DNA of 14,885 bases, taken from the NCBI GenBank assembly GCA_036337765.1, contig JAYZDP010000109.1:1-14885 (forward strand). The letters are read 5' to 3'. The stretch is from JAYZDP01 sp036337765 (GTDB lineage: Bacteria > Acidobacteriota > Thermoanaerobaculia > Multivoradales > Multivoraceae). The translations under genes and the position numbers were made by a program. The notes beneath the pieces are model-generated. The model did not search any database and was not told where the DNA came from. It was given only the letters and a program-made list of their open reading frames with translations. Positions 1 to 7,212 of the stretch are shown piece after piece; position 1 is the first letter of the stretch; each line of letters opens with the position of its first letter.

Positions 1-1
1 T

Positions 2-250
2 CCGCGCTTCGAGGTGACGAAGCTCAACCCGCTCACCTACTGGGAGCGCAGCGACGTCTGGGACTACGTGCAGCGCAACGAAGTTCCCTACAATCCGCTG
101 CATGAAGAGGGCTACCCCTCGATCGGGTGCACGCATTGCACGAAACGGGTCGATGACGTGGCCATCGGTGAGTACACCCGCCTCGGTCGCTGGAGCGACT
201 CCGAGAAGACCGAGTGCGGGCTGCACCTCGCACCTCCCGCCGGCGCCTGA
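2..250 (+). CDS. cysH: Phosphoadenylyl/adenylyl-sulfate reductase, C-terminal part (CysH family)
   Basis: This is the last 82 codons of a gene that enters from the left edge. CysH-family enzymes reduce activated sulfate (APS or PAPS) to sulfite in the cytoplasm for cysteine synthesis. The fragment shows the family C-terminus: NPLTYWERSDVWDYV, then VPYNPLHEEGYPSIGC, a CTHC pair and the terminal ECGLH whose cysteine is the catalytic nucleophile. The CxxC before the ECGLH tail is typical of the [4Fe-4S] APS-reductase branch, but the matching upstream CC pair lies outside the window, so APS rather than PAPS specificity is inferred. A chelatase gene follows 36 bases downstream on the same strand, which fits because sulfite reductase needs siroheme. 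The family call is secure; the start cannot be seen. Confidence 0.93.
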   Translation, partial: PRFEVTKLNPLTYWERSDVWDYVQRNEVPYNPLHEEGYPSIGCTHCTKRVDDVAIGEYTRLGRWSDSEKTECGLHLAPPAGA

Positions 251-286
251 TCCGCGCCACGCCGCTCCAGATCGCGTGGTCACCTG

Positions 287-1015
287 GTGAGGCGCGGCCT
301 GGTGGTGGCAGCCCACGGCTCGGGCCCGGGCTCGGAAGCAAACTTGCGCACAGATCGTCTAGCCGCCCTCGCCGCCGCGAAGACTGTGGCGGGGGCCGCG
401 TCTGCGGCGTTTCATCTCGGTGATCCGCCCTTCGCGCGTGTGCTGGACGAGTTGGATTGCCAAGAAGTGGTCGTGGTTCCCCTGATGACGAGCCGGGTCT
501 ACTACTGCGACGAGGTGCTTCCGCGCGAGCTCGAGGCGAATCGGAGCTTCGCGCGCACGCAGGTACGGATCACCGATCCGGTCGGAGTGGACCCCGGCAT
601 GGTCGGGATCGTCACCTCGCGCGCCCGGGCCCTGTGCGATCGGCATGGCTTCGACCGCCCGCGGATCGTGATTGTCGGCCACGGGACGCTGCGAAGCGAC
701 ACCAGCCGCGCCGCCACGGAAGAGCTCGCGCGCCGGATCGGCGAAAGCGGAGAGTGGCCGGCCCAGCCGTACTTTCTCGACGAGGAGCCTCGGTTCGACA
801 CGGTGCAGGCGGACCATCCCGACATGGATCTGATCGTCGTCCCCTTCTTCATCGGCTCGGGCACGCATGTGCAGCGCGACATCCGGGAGCGTCTCGGGAT
901 CGCCTGCGAGGACGGTGGGTCGGGCTCCGCAGGCAGGCGGATAGTGGTGGACCGACCGGTCGGCGAGGATCCCGCGATCGAGGATCTGATCGTGTCGCTC
1001 GCTGCGCGTGATTAG
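287..1015 (+). CDS. cbiX: Sirohydrochlorin chelatase (CbiX/SirB-like, two-domain)
   Basis: A 242-residue chelatase that inserts Co2+ or Fe2+ into sirohydrochlorin on the way to cobalamin or siroheme. Two repeated CbiX-type halves are visible. The first starts LVVAAHGS (His10) and has VVVVPLMTSRVYYCDEVLP. The second starts IVIVGHGTLR (His132) and has IVVPFFIGSGTHVQRDI (His194). The histidines at the ends of the first strands are the metal and tetrapyrrole ligands known in the family. The start is the GTG at 287, immediately before the first strand; no strong Shine-Dalgarno sequence is seen, so translation may be coupled to the reductase 36 bases upstream. That neighbour favours an iron-chelating (siroheme) role, but the metal cannot be read from sequence. 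Its stop overlaps the stop of the opposing gene by 4 bases. Confidence 0.9.
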   Translation: MRRGLVVAAHGSGPGSEANLRTDRLAALAAAKTVAGAASAAFHLGDPPFARVLDELDCQEVVVVPLMTSRVYYCDEVLPRELEANRSFARTQVRITDPVGVDPGMVGIVTSRARALCDRHGFDRPRIVIVGHGTLRSDTSRAATEELARRIGESGEWPAQPYFLDEEPRFDTVQADHPDMDLIVVPFFIGSGTHVQRDIRERLGIACEDGGSGSAGRRIVVDRPVGEDPAIEDLIVSLAARD

Positions 1016-2883
1016 AGCGCTAGCTCGACGATGAAGTAGCTGCCGCTCGGGTCGCTGGCGTCGTACACCCGTCGGTGGGTGGGCTCGGCGAGAAGGGCGA
1101 CGAAGGCGTCGGGGAAGACCGGCCCGGCGCTTTCTCGCCTGACCAGGACATGCGTGATGCCAAGGCTACGAAGATCGGCAAGGATCGCATCCCGATCGCC
1201 CAGCCGGTGCATCCAATCGGCGAGCTGCGAGGCCTCGAAGAAGCTGTCTGCAAGGAAGTCGCGCTCGCAGAAGAATCCGCGGCTGTGATGGACGAAGAGA
1301 AGCCTCGCTGGAGGCGGTAGCTCGTTGTTCACGAAGGTACAGACGGCCCCCTCCTGGTCCTCGCGTACGTCGGCTCCGCGCTGGTGAAAGATCCGCACCA
1401 GGGTCGGGGCCTGGCCGAGGTAGTGCGCGTTTGCGCCCGCCAGCAGCACGAGCACGGCGATGATCGCCCCGCGCTGCCACAGGCGGCTGGCCTTCGAGCT
1501 CGCCGTCAGTCTGGCCGCGCCGAGACCGCCGGCACAGGCGAGGAGAGGCAACGCCGGAATGAGAAGGCGCATCTGCTGTGAGGTGAAGGCCCACGCGACG
1601 AACCACATGCTGGCGACAGCCAGGGCGCGTCGGACCTGCGACTCCCGGCGTGCTGCCGCGAGCGCGATGAGGAGCAAGAGGGCGACGAGCGGGTGGAGCC
1701 GACCGTCAAAGCGCTCGTAGCCTTCACCGCCCGCGAAAAGGGCTCGGGGTAACAGAAGGAGGTAGTCCATGGCCGTTCGCCCCATGCCGAGGGACTGGTT
1801 CCATGTTCGGTGCGCGTCGGCCAGCGCGTGGCTCCACTCCGGCCCGCCGAACCTCCCGTAGAGGAGCGGATACACCGGGTTGCCGGTGAGGATCGTGCTC
1901 TTGGCGAGCCACGGAAGCCACAGGGCCCCCACTGGTGCGGCGAAGGTGGCAAGCGCCGCCGTCAGCCTCCGGAGACCGCGTCCCGAGACGATGTGGGAGG
2001 TGACGAAGAGGATGGCGAGAGTCGAGGCACCGACGATGCCGTTGAGCTTGGCGCCGGCCATGAGACCGCCTGCCAGACCCGCCGCCAGCAACCATAGCCG
2101 TGCCTGAGCCGGGTCGTCGGAGTCGAGAGTGCGATCGCAGAAGACGAAGCCGGCGAAGTAGAAGAGCGCGACGGCGATGTCGACGTAGGCGATACGGGCC
2201 TCGAAGACAAATACCGGCGACGCCAGCAGGCAGCCTCCTGCCACCAGGCCCCATGCCGCGGTCGAACGGGCGGCGACCCAGCGCGCCACGGCGGCCACGA
2301 GCACGATCGCGAACAGGTAGTGGAGCGCCTTGGCGAGCACGAAGTCCTTCGCCAGGAGGGCTCCCGCGTAGAGCAGCTGCACTCCCGAGGGCCAGTTCGA
2401 GTAGACGTTGAAGGGAATCCGGAGGAAGCCGCCGTGGTCCGTCCACAGGCGGGGAAGTGTGAGGTGGTAGACGTCGGCGTCCCAGGCGACGATCGGTCGC
2501 AGGACCTGAAGAAAGAGCGCGGCTGCGACGGCGCCCAGGGTCAGGGTGGCGAGAACCACCCACGCGTCGGTACCGGCGAGCTGTGAAGCGCTGCTACTGA
2601 GGGGTCGTCGTGACCCACGGTCTTGCCACGCTGCCCAGCCACCCCCCGCGAGGCCGGCGCCGACGAGCACCATGACTGGGGTCCGGGTGAGAACCTGGGC
2701 AGCGGCGAGGGTGAAGAGCGCTGCGGTCCACGCCGCGATTCCCATCGTCAGTCGGAGGAGGAACCGGTCCGCCGACGTCGCGCCGAGGGCCCGCGACCAT
2801 CCCCGATCGAGTGCGGCGCCGGAGGCGAGCAGCGCCAGAAGGGTCGCGACCGAAAACAGGAGGTAGGTGCCGACGTAGCCCAT
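1012..2883 (-). CDS. Polytopic membrane glycosyltransferase-like protein (GT-C / PMT-ArnT type)
   Basis: A 623-residue integral membrane protein with roughly ten or more hydrophobic segments, beginning with the helix GTYLLFSVATLLALLASG. After two or three helices comes a periplasmic-type loop with WDADVYHLTLPRLW (residues 134-147; acidic D135 and D137, H140) and FNVYSNWPSGVQLLY. The arrangement of an acidic residue after an early helix, then alternating helices and a soluble C-terminal tail (about 490-623), is that of GT-C enzymes such as PMT and ArnT, which use polyprenyl-phosphate sugars as donors. The specific substrate is unknown and no nearby gene suggests a polysaccharide or lipid-A pathway. 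The ATG at 2883 is followed directly by the first membrane helix. The family resemblance is by motif and topology only, so the call is general. Confidence 0.7.
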   Translation of the reverse strand: MGYVGTYLLFSVATLLALLASGAALDRGWSRALGATSADRFLLRLTMGIAAWTAALFTLAAAQVLTRTPVMVLVGAGLAGGGWAAWQDRGSRRPLSSSASQLAGTDAWVVLATLTLGAVAAALFLQVLRPIVAWDADVYHLTLPRLWTDHGGFLRIPFNVYSNWPSGVQLLYAGALLAKDFVLAKALHYLFAIVLVAAVARWVAARSTAAWGLVAGGCLLASPVFVFEARIAYVDIAVALFYFAGFVFCDRTLDSDDPAQARLWLLAAGLAGGLMAGAKLNGIVGASTLAILFVTSHIVSGRGLRRLTAALATFAAPVGALWLPWLAKSTILTGNPVYPLLYGRFGGPEWSHALADAHRTWNQSLGMGRTAMDYLLLLPRALFAGGEGYERFDGRLHPLVALLLLIALAAARRESQVRRALAVASMWFVAWAFTSQQMRLLIPALPLLACAGGLGAARLTASSKASRLWQRGAIIAVLVLLAGANAHYLGQAPTLVRIFHQRGADVREDQEGAVCTFVNNELPPPARLLFVHHSRGFFCERDFLADSFFEASQLADWMHRLGDRDAILADLRSLGITHVLVRRESAGPVFPDAFVALLAEPTHRRVYDASDPSGSYFIVELAL

Positions 2884-2927
2884 GCCATCCGTGCCGCGCG
2901 TGCAGCCGCACGCCCGCAGCCGTTGTG

Positions 2928-4331
2928 CTACCCGCCGTCGAGCGCTGCGAGCATACCGTTGACGTCGGTGAACTTCTCGCGAATCTTGCCTACGGCCTCT
3001 CCTCGCTCGACCTCGATCGCGTCGAGACTCTCCCAGTCCGCGAAGCTGACGACGCGCAGGCCCTTGGCCCCCAGCATCGCCGACAACGCGTCGGGGTCGT
3101 CGATCTCAGCAGAGCGAACATCGCCGGCAGTGAGATCGCTCATCATGTGCCGCACGGTCTCAGCGGCGTCGGCGACATTCGATCCGATGAGCCCGGTGGG
3201 CCCGCGCTTCGCCCAGCCGACGGTGTAAAGGCCGGCGAGGCGATTGCCGTTGGCGTCCTGGATGCGGCCCTCGTCGTTGGGGAGCACGCCGTTGCGCTCG
3301 TCGAAGGGCAACCCCGGCATCGGCACCCCGCGATAGCCGACAGCCGTGAGGGCGAGCTGCACGTTCTCGATCCGGTGCTCTCCGGTTCCGCGCGGGCGTG
3401 GAGTGCCGCGGTCGTCTTCGTAGAGCTCGTTGCGCTCGAGCTTGACCGCCTCGAGCCGGCCGCCGTGGCCGAGAAACTCGATCGGAGAGGTCAGAAACTC
3501 GAAGACCATCGTGCGGTCGAGGCCGCGTGGCGCCTCGGCGCTGCGCTGAGTCAGGTACTCGACGTTGTTCTTTGCGCCCGTCGAGCCGTTCTCGTCGAGC
3601 CAGCGTCGGCTGAGCTCATCGAGCTCCGCGTCCGCCGGAGGGATCACGACGTCGATCTCCTCGAGTCCGCCGATCTCCTTGATCTCCTTGGTGGTGAAGG
3701 CGGCCTGTGCCGGACCGCGTCGGCCGAGGACGAGGATCTCGCGCACCGAGCTTCGTCGCAGCGTCTCGACTGCATGCGCCGCGATGTCGGTTTTCGCCAG
3801 GCCGTCTGGGTTCTTTGCTAGCACCCTGGCGACGTCCATGGCGACGTTGCCATTGCCGACTACGGCGACCCGCTCGACGTCGTCGAGAGCGAAGTCGAGA
3901 TGGTCGAAATCGGGATGTCCGTTGTACCAGCCTACGAACTCGGTGGCGGAGAAGATCCCGTCGAGATCCTCGCCTGGGACGCCTATCGTGCGGAAGCTCT
4001 CGTTGCCGACGGCGAACACCACCTGGTCGTAGTGGCGGCGGAGCTCGTCGACGTCGAGAACGGTACCGATCTCGACGTTGCCGAAGAAGCGGAAGCCGGG
4101 ATCGAGCGTCAGCTTGCGATAGACACGGATGACGTTCTTGATGTTCTGGTGGTCGGGTGCCACCCCTCCACGTACCAGGCCGTACGGTGTCGGCAGGCGA
4201 TCGAAGACGTCTACGCGGCATTCGACGTCAGCTGCCTTGGCCAGCGCTCCGACGGTATAGAAACCGGAGGGTCCTGAACCGACTACAGCTACGCGGAGGG
4301 GCCGCTGTGGGCTTCCGAGTGTTTCGCTCAT
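2928..4331 (-). CDS. fprA: Ferredoxin/adrenodoxin-type NADP+ reductase (FprA family)
   Basis: A 467-residue FAD- and NADP-binding reductase that moves electrons between NADPH and ferredoxin in the cytoplasm. Visible motifs are the FAD-binding GSGPSGFY (residues 18-25), the family signature LPTPYGLVRGGVAPDHQNIK (47-66), the NADP-binding VVGNGNVAMDVAR (157-169), GRRGPAQAAFT (203-213) and the late FAD motif GWAKRGPTGLIGSN (372-385). Length fits mycobacterial FprA and adrenodoxin reductase. I chose the ATG at 4331: the open frame continues upstream to a TTG at 4397, but those 22 residues are not family-like, and GGCGGA lies 5 bases before the ATG. The membrane glycosyltransferase follows 44 bases downstream; no functional link is evident. 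A ferredoxin partner is not encoded in the window. Confidence 0.93.
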   Translation of the reverse strand: MSETLGSPQRPLRVAVVGSGPSGFYTVGALAKAADVECRVDVFDRLPTPYGLVRGGVAPDHQNIKNVIRVYRKLTLDPGFRFFGNVEIGTVLDVDELRRHYDQVVFAVGNESFRTIGVPGEDLDGIFSATEFVGWYNGHPDFDHLDFALDDVERVAVVGNGNVAMDVARVLAKNPDGLAKTDIAAHAVETLRRSSVREILVLGRRGPAQAAFTTKEIKEIGGLEEIDVVIPPADAELDELSRRWLDENGSTGAKNNVEYLTQRSAEAPRGLDRTMVFEFLTSPIEFLGHGGRLEAVKLERNELYEDDRGTPRPRGTGEHRIENVQLALTAVGYRGVPMPGLPFDERNGVLPNDEGRIQDANGNRLAGLYTVGWAKRGPTGLIGSNVADAAETVRHMMSDLTAGDVRSAEIDDPDALSAMLGAKGLRVVSFADWESLDAIEVERGEAVGKIREKFTDVNGMLAALDGG

Positions 4332-4368
4332 CTGGGTCCGCCAATCTTGGCGTAAGCGGAGGGACGCT

Positions 4369-4397
4369 ATCTTAGGCGCCTCGGCGCGGCCCCGCAA
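4369..4397 (-). promoter_or_regulatory. Candidate promoter for the ferredoxin reductase gene
   Basis: On the minus strand TTGCGG (4392-4397) and TAAGAT (4369-4374) are separated by exactly 17 bases, placing a start of transcription about 30 bases before the chosen ATG. The -35 is a poor match (3 of 6) and the -10 moderate (4 of 6). The same CTAAGAT string lies ahead of the dehydrogenase gene at 8356-8361, which slightly raises confidence that it is a real -10 element in this organism. Confidence 0.35.
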
Positions 4398-4419
4398 AGC
4401 GATATCAGCAGGTCTAATT

Positions 4420-4539
4420 CTACTGGCGCAGCTCCTCGAGCAGATCGGCGTGCTCTGTGCGCCAGGCCGCGATCGCGCGCTGGATCTCCTCGTTCATCCG
4501 CTCCATCTCTTCTCGGGCGGGTTCGAGGTCGCTTCGCAT
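4420..4539 (-). pseudogene. 39-codon coiled-coil ORF, possible C-terminal remnant of an M56/BlaR1-type peptidase
   Basis: A short open frame from the ATG at 4539 to a TAG at 4420 encodes 39 highly charged residues, including EPAREEMERMNEEIQRAI and AAWRTEHADLLEELRQ. They would form one amphipathic, coiled-coil-like helix. Third codon positions are overwhelmingly G or C, as in real genes here, so the stretch was probably coding. There is a stop four codons upstream in the same frame and no good ribosome site, so it does not look like an independent gene. It follows directly, after a frame change, a fragment of a BlaI-type repressor. Because blaI genes are commonly followed by M56 (BlaR1-like) peptidases, some with charged helical tails, a deletion joining the two would explain it. 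That origin is inference; a genuine small protein is the alternative. Confidence 0.35.
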
Positions 4540-4638
4540 GGACGTCGCTCATGGAGGCTTCGGTGTTCTGCCAGAGGACTCGCATGATGGCGAGATGAAG
4601 GTCGCCGAGGCGTGCGGTGTGGACGATTCCGAGGGCAT
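4532..4638 (-). pseudogene. Remnant of a BlaI/MecI/CopY-family transcriptional repressor (N-terminal winged helix only)
   Basis: Reading the minus strand, ARLGDLHLAIMRVLWQNTEA followed by SMSDVHAK (4615 down to 4532) matches the first helices of the BlaI/MecI/CopY winged-helix domain, whose usual pattern is LGDLQLAIMRVLW...EATVxDVH. After the VHAK the family sequence stops and an unrelated charged helix follows in another frame. An intact AGGAGG (4644-4649) sits 5 bases before an ATG at 4638, but that ATG opens a frame one base out of register with the repressor sequence, ending at 4549. So the original start and ribosome site appear to survive while a small indel and a large deletion destroyed the gene. 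Family repressors are about 120-150 residues; about 30 remain. It points away from the metal-efflux operon next door. Confidence 0.6.
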
Positions 4639-4743
4639 TCGGGCCTCCTTCATGTGGAGCACGTGGTGACTACAGCAGTAGTACTGCCGCGGTAGTTGTT
4701 ATTTCGTCAAAGGCATCTTTCTCAGATCGACCCGACAAGGGGG

Positions 4744-4773
4744 TTGACGGATACCCCCAGGGGGTACTAGATT
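4744..4773 (+). promoter_or_regulatory. Promoter of the csoR-permease operon
   Basis: TTGACG (4744-4749, 5 of 6 to the -35 consensus) and TAGATT (4768-4773, 4 of 6 to the -10) are separated by 18 bases. Transcription would begin near 4780, leaving a leader of about 17 bases before the csoR start. The whole spacer is filled by one copy of the GC-tract palindrome, and the initiation region by a second, so repressor binding should block RNA polymerase directly. Confidence 0.7.
4751..4767 (+). promoter_or_regulatory. CsoR operator 1 (in the -35/-10 spacer)
   Basis: ATACCCC-N3-GGGGTAC. The core from 4752 to 4766 is a perfect inverted repeat, TACCCCC-A-GGGGGTA. Flanked C/G tracts of this kind are the known operator type for CsoR/RcnR-family repressors. 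It lies exactly between the -35 and -10 elements. Confidence 0.8.
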
Positions 4774-4774
4774 C

Positions 4775-4791
4775 ATACCCCTAGGGGGTAT
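4775..4791 (+). promoter_or_regulatory. CsoR operator 2 (at the transcription start and ribosome site)
   Basis: ATACCCC-TAG-GGGGTAT, with the same half-sites and the same 3-base centre as operator 1, starting 24 bases further on. It covers the predicted transcription start. Its GGGGG (4784-4788), 8 bases before the GTG start, is also the best candidate for the csoR ribosome site. Two phased sites suggest binding of two CsoR tetramers. Confidence 0.8.
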
Positions 4792-4796
4792 CCGGG

Positions 4797-5084
4797 GTGG
4801 ACGTGGACACCAAGGCCGAGCTGACCAAGCGATTGCGAAGAGCGGAGGGGCAGGTGGCTGCCGTGCGCCGCATGCTCGAGGACGACGAGGGTTGCGTCGA
4901 CGTGCTGCTGCAGATATCTGCGGTTCGCGGAGCGCTGTCGAAAGCGGGGCAGGTACTGCTCGAGTCGCACATAGAAACCTGCGTGAGTGAAGCCTTCGCC
5001 AGCGGAGACCCTGCCGCCGGCCGCCAGCGCGTAGCCGAGCTGATGGAGATCTTCGGACGCTTCGGAGGTCTGGCGGCGAAATGA
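4797..5084 (+). CDS. csoR: Copper-sensing transcriptional repressor CsoR
   Basis: A 95-residue all-helical repressor of the CsoR/RcnR family, which binds DNA when metal-free and releases it on binding Cu(I). The sensing residues are present: Cys33, His58 and Cys62, with spacings of 25 and 4 that match the Cys-His-Cys set of Mycobacterium CsoR (36, 61, 65). The retained histidine argues against the persulfide sensor CstR, and there is no N-terminal histidine as in nickel/cobalt-sensing RcnR. The helix 1 pattern LTKRLRRAEGQV and QISAVRGAL are typical. I used the GTG at 4797; a second GTG at 4803 is possible. The stop overlaps the permease start as ATGA, so the two are translationally coupled. 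The paired operators just upstream imply autoregulation. Confidence 0.93.
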   Translation: MDVDTKAELTKRLRRAEGQVAAVRRMLEDDEGCVDVLLQISAVRGALSKAGQVLLESHIETCVSEAFASGDPAAGRQRVAELMEIFGRFGGLAAK

Positions 5085-6283
5085 CGATCGTGGGCGCGTA
5101 CTGGATCTCCGTCTGGCAGGTGCTGCTCGAGTTGGCACCGTGGCTGCTGTTCGGCACCGCGGTCGCCGGGGCCCTGCACGTGCTGCTGCCACCGGATTTC
5201 GTCGCCCGTCACCTCCGGGGTCGGGGAGGGGTCGCCAAGGCGGTGATTCTCGGGGTACCGATGCCGTTGTGCTCGTGCGGCGTGATTCCCGCTGGGCTCG
5301 GCTTGAAGCGCGACGGTGCGAGCGACGGTGCGGCAATCGGGTTTCTGGTCTCGACGCCGCAGACAGGCGTCGACTCGATCTTTGTCAGTGCGTCGTTTCT
5401 CGGCCTGCCCTTCGCGTTGTTCAAGCTGGGAAGCGCCGCAGTGACCGGTCTGATCGCGGGCTGGCTCACGGATGGCCTCGGAAGGACTGGGGAACCGGTC
5501 GCCGAAACCGACCCGACGGCGGCCAGCGAGGCCCGTGGGGGGCTCGTTGGTGGCTGGCGCCACGCTGTGGAGATCCTTCGCAGCATCTGGAAGTGGCTGG
5601 TGTTCGGAGTCCTGGTCTCCGCCGCAATTTCCGCCTTCGTCCCCGACGAGGCGCTGGTCGGGCTTTCCCGCTACGGCACCGTGGGTGCCGCACTTGCTGC
5701 CCTGGTGCTGTCTCTGCCGCTGTACGTGTGTGCGACCGCCTCGGTTCCGATCGCCGCTGCACTGGTTGGTGCCGGCATGCCTGCCGGTGCTGCGCTGGTC
5801 TTTCTGATGGCTGGGCCAGCGTCGAACGTGGCGACCATCGGGGCCATATTCAGGGGCTTCGGTGCTCGTGTGCTCGCCATCTATCTCGGTACGATCGGCG
5901 TCGGCAGCGTTTTGTCCGCCGTGGTCTTCGACGGCGTGATCGGCTCTACCGAGGTGGCGCGCGACGGCGGACACGAGATGGTGACCTGGTGGGCGCAGGC
6001 GAGCGCGATCGCCCTGGTGGGGCTCTTGGGGCTCTTCGCTTTCGAGGATCTGCGACGTCTCTGGGTGCGGCCTCCGAGTGGAGCCTCAGATCTCCTCGAG
6101 CTGGGCGTCGAGGGGATGACCTGCAAGAACTGCGTCGCCCACGTCGAGTCCGCGCTCGCCGCCACTGACGGCGTGACAGCCGTGGCGGTCGATCTCGAGA
6201 GCGGCCGCGCGTCGGTTCAGGGAACCGCCGATCCAGCGCTTTTGCGTGCAGCGATCCGCAAGGCCGGCTATCAGCCGGTGTGA
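5081..6283 (+). CDS. SO_0444-type Cu/Zn efflux permease with C-terminal HMA domain
   Basis: A 400-residue inner-membrane protein with about eight to ten helices. It carries the permease signature VPMPLCSCGVIPAGLGLKR (residues 59-77, two cysteines), STPQTGVDSI (91-100), a second-half cysteine in SLPLYVCATASVP (211-223) and MAGPASNVATIG (243-254). This is the pattern of the DUF318/SO_0444 permeases associated with copper and zinc efflux. After the last helix a complete heavy-metal-associated domain (about 338-400) follows with GMTCKNC (345-351), whose two cysteines bind Cu(I) or a similar soft metal. The domain probably delivers metal from the cytoplasm to the channel. Overlap with csoR and the shared CsoR-controlled promoter make copper the likeliest substrate. 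The 3' end overlaps the opposing acetyltransferase gene by 13 bases. Confidence 0.87.
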   Translation: MTIVGAYWISVWQVLLELAPWLLFGTAVAGALHVLLPPDFVARHLRGRGGVAKAVILGVPMPLCSCGVIPAGLGLKRDGASDGAAIGFLVSTPQTGVDSIFVSASFLGLPFALFKLGSAAVTGLIAGWLTDGLGRTGEPVAETDPTAASEARGGLVGGWRHAVEILRSIWKWLVFGVLVSAAISAFVPDEALVGLSRYGTVGAALAALVLSLPLYVCATASVPIAAALVGAGMPAGAALVFLMAGPASNVATIGAIFRGFGARVLAIYLGTIGVGSVLSAVVFDGVIGSTEVARDGGHEMVTWWAQASAIALVGLLGLFAFEDLRRLWVRPPSGASDLLELGVEGMTCKNCVAHVESALAATDGVTAVAVDLESGRASVQGTADPALLRAAIRKAGYQPV

Positions 6284-7212
6284 GAGTCGGGGTGCAGCGT
6301 GCGCCCCATGCTGATTCGCTCCTCGATGTCGAAGCCGTGGCGGCGATAGAACTGCACGACCGAGTCGTTGTCGGCGCGGATCTGGAGGCTGACATTCGGA
6401 CAGCCGCGCTGCTCGAGAGCGAGCACGGCGTGGCGCAACAGCTTCGAGCCGAACCCGCGCCGCTGACGTTGTGGATCGACGGCCATCGAGTAGATCCATC
6501 CTCGATGCCCGTCCCATCCGGCGAGAACGGACCCGACCAGCCGGCCGTCCAGCGCGGCCACGAAGAACAGGTCCGGAGCCTCGTCGACCATTCGACGAAC
6601 GACCTCACGAGCCGCATGGTACGGAGCCGTCGAGGGAAACACGCGTGTCCACAGCGCCTCGATTTCGTCGAAGTCGGAGGACCGATAGGTGCGGATTTCG
6701 ACCCGGGCCGACCTCGCGATCTCATAGAAGAGAGTTGCCCTACCGTCGACCCGCCGCTCTCTAAGAGCCGTCATGCCGAGATGACGCATGACGCCGACCG
6801 AGGCCACGTTGGGCTCATCGATGCTCGCGAGGATCCGCGCGAAGTCGAGCTCCGCGAAGGCGTAGTCGACCACGGCCTCGGCAGCTTCCGTGGCGAGGCC
6901 CTTTCCCCAGTGGGGAGATTCGAGCCCGTAGAGCAGCTGTGGATCGTCGGCGCCACGGAAGGTCCGAAGGCCGGTGAAGCCAATGATCTCGTCGTCGTTG
7001 CGATGACGGATGCACCACTGGCCGTAGCGCTGAGTCTCGAAGGAGGCGCAGGACCGTGCGATCTCTTCGGCGACCCAATCGCGCGCGATCGTCTCGTCGT
7101 CGAAGAGGTAGCGGCGGACCTCGGGGGTGGTCCAGATCCGGTGCAGCGCGCCGAGGTCGGCCGGGCCGAAGGGATCGAGTTGCAGGCGAGCCGTGTTCAG
7201 CGGCCGGCTCAA
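6271..7212 (-). CDS. Tandem-domain GNAT N-acetyltransferase
   Basis: A 313-residue cytoplasmic protein made of two complete GNAT acetyl-CoA-dependent acetyltransferase domains. Domain 1 (about 5-168) is RimJ/RimL-like: TARLQLDPFGPADLGALHRI, IIGFTGLRTF, then the acetyl-CoA loop SPHWGKGLATEA (99-110) and SVGVMRHLGM (138-147). Domain 2 (about 170-313) is a generic GNAT: YSMAVDPQRQRRGFGSKLL (241-259) and NDSVVQFYRRHGF (282-294). Both have an intact CoA loop, so both may be active; the acceptors are unknown. The start is TTG at 7212, which overlaps the stop of the upstream selenoprotein as TTGA, so translation is probably coupled. No other start fits the beginning of domain 1. Confidence 0.86.
   Translation of the reverse strand: MSRPLNTARLQLDPFGPADLGALHRIWTTPEVRRYLFDDETIARDWVAEEIARSCASFETQRYGQWCIRHRNDDEIIGFTGLRTFRGADDPQLLYGLESPHWGKGLATEAAEAVVDYAFAELDFARILASIDEPNVASVGVMRHLGMTALRERRVDGRATLFYEIARSARVEIRTYRSSDFDEIEALWTRVFPSTAPYHAAREVVRRMVDEAPDLFFVAALDGRLVGSVLAGWDGHRGWIYSMAVDPQRQRRGFGSKLLRHAVLALEQRGCPNVSLQIRADNDSVVQFYRRHGFDIEERISMGRTLHPDSHTG

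Noticed and set aside
4331..4397. TTG at 4397 as the start of the ferredoxin reductase
   Set aside because: The added 22 residues are unlike family N-termini, the stretch overlaps the candidate promoter, and the ATG at 4331 has a GGCGGA ahead of it.
4781..5974. Minus-strand open frame of 397 codons across csoR and the permease
   Set aside because: Low-complexity Arg/His/Gln-rich product typical of antisense frames in GC-rich DNA; csoR and the permease on the plus strand are unmistakable.
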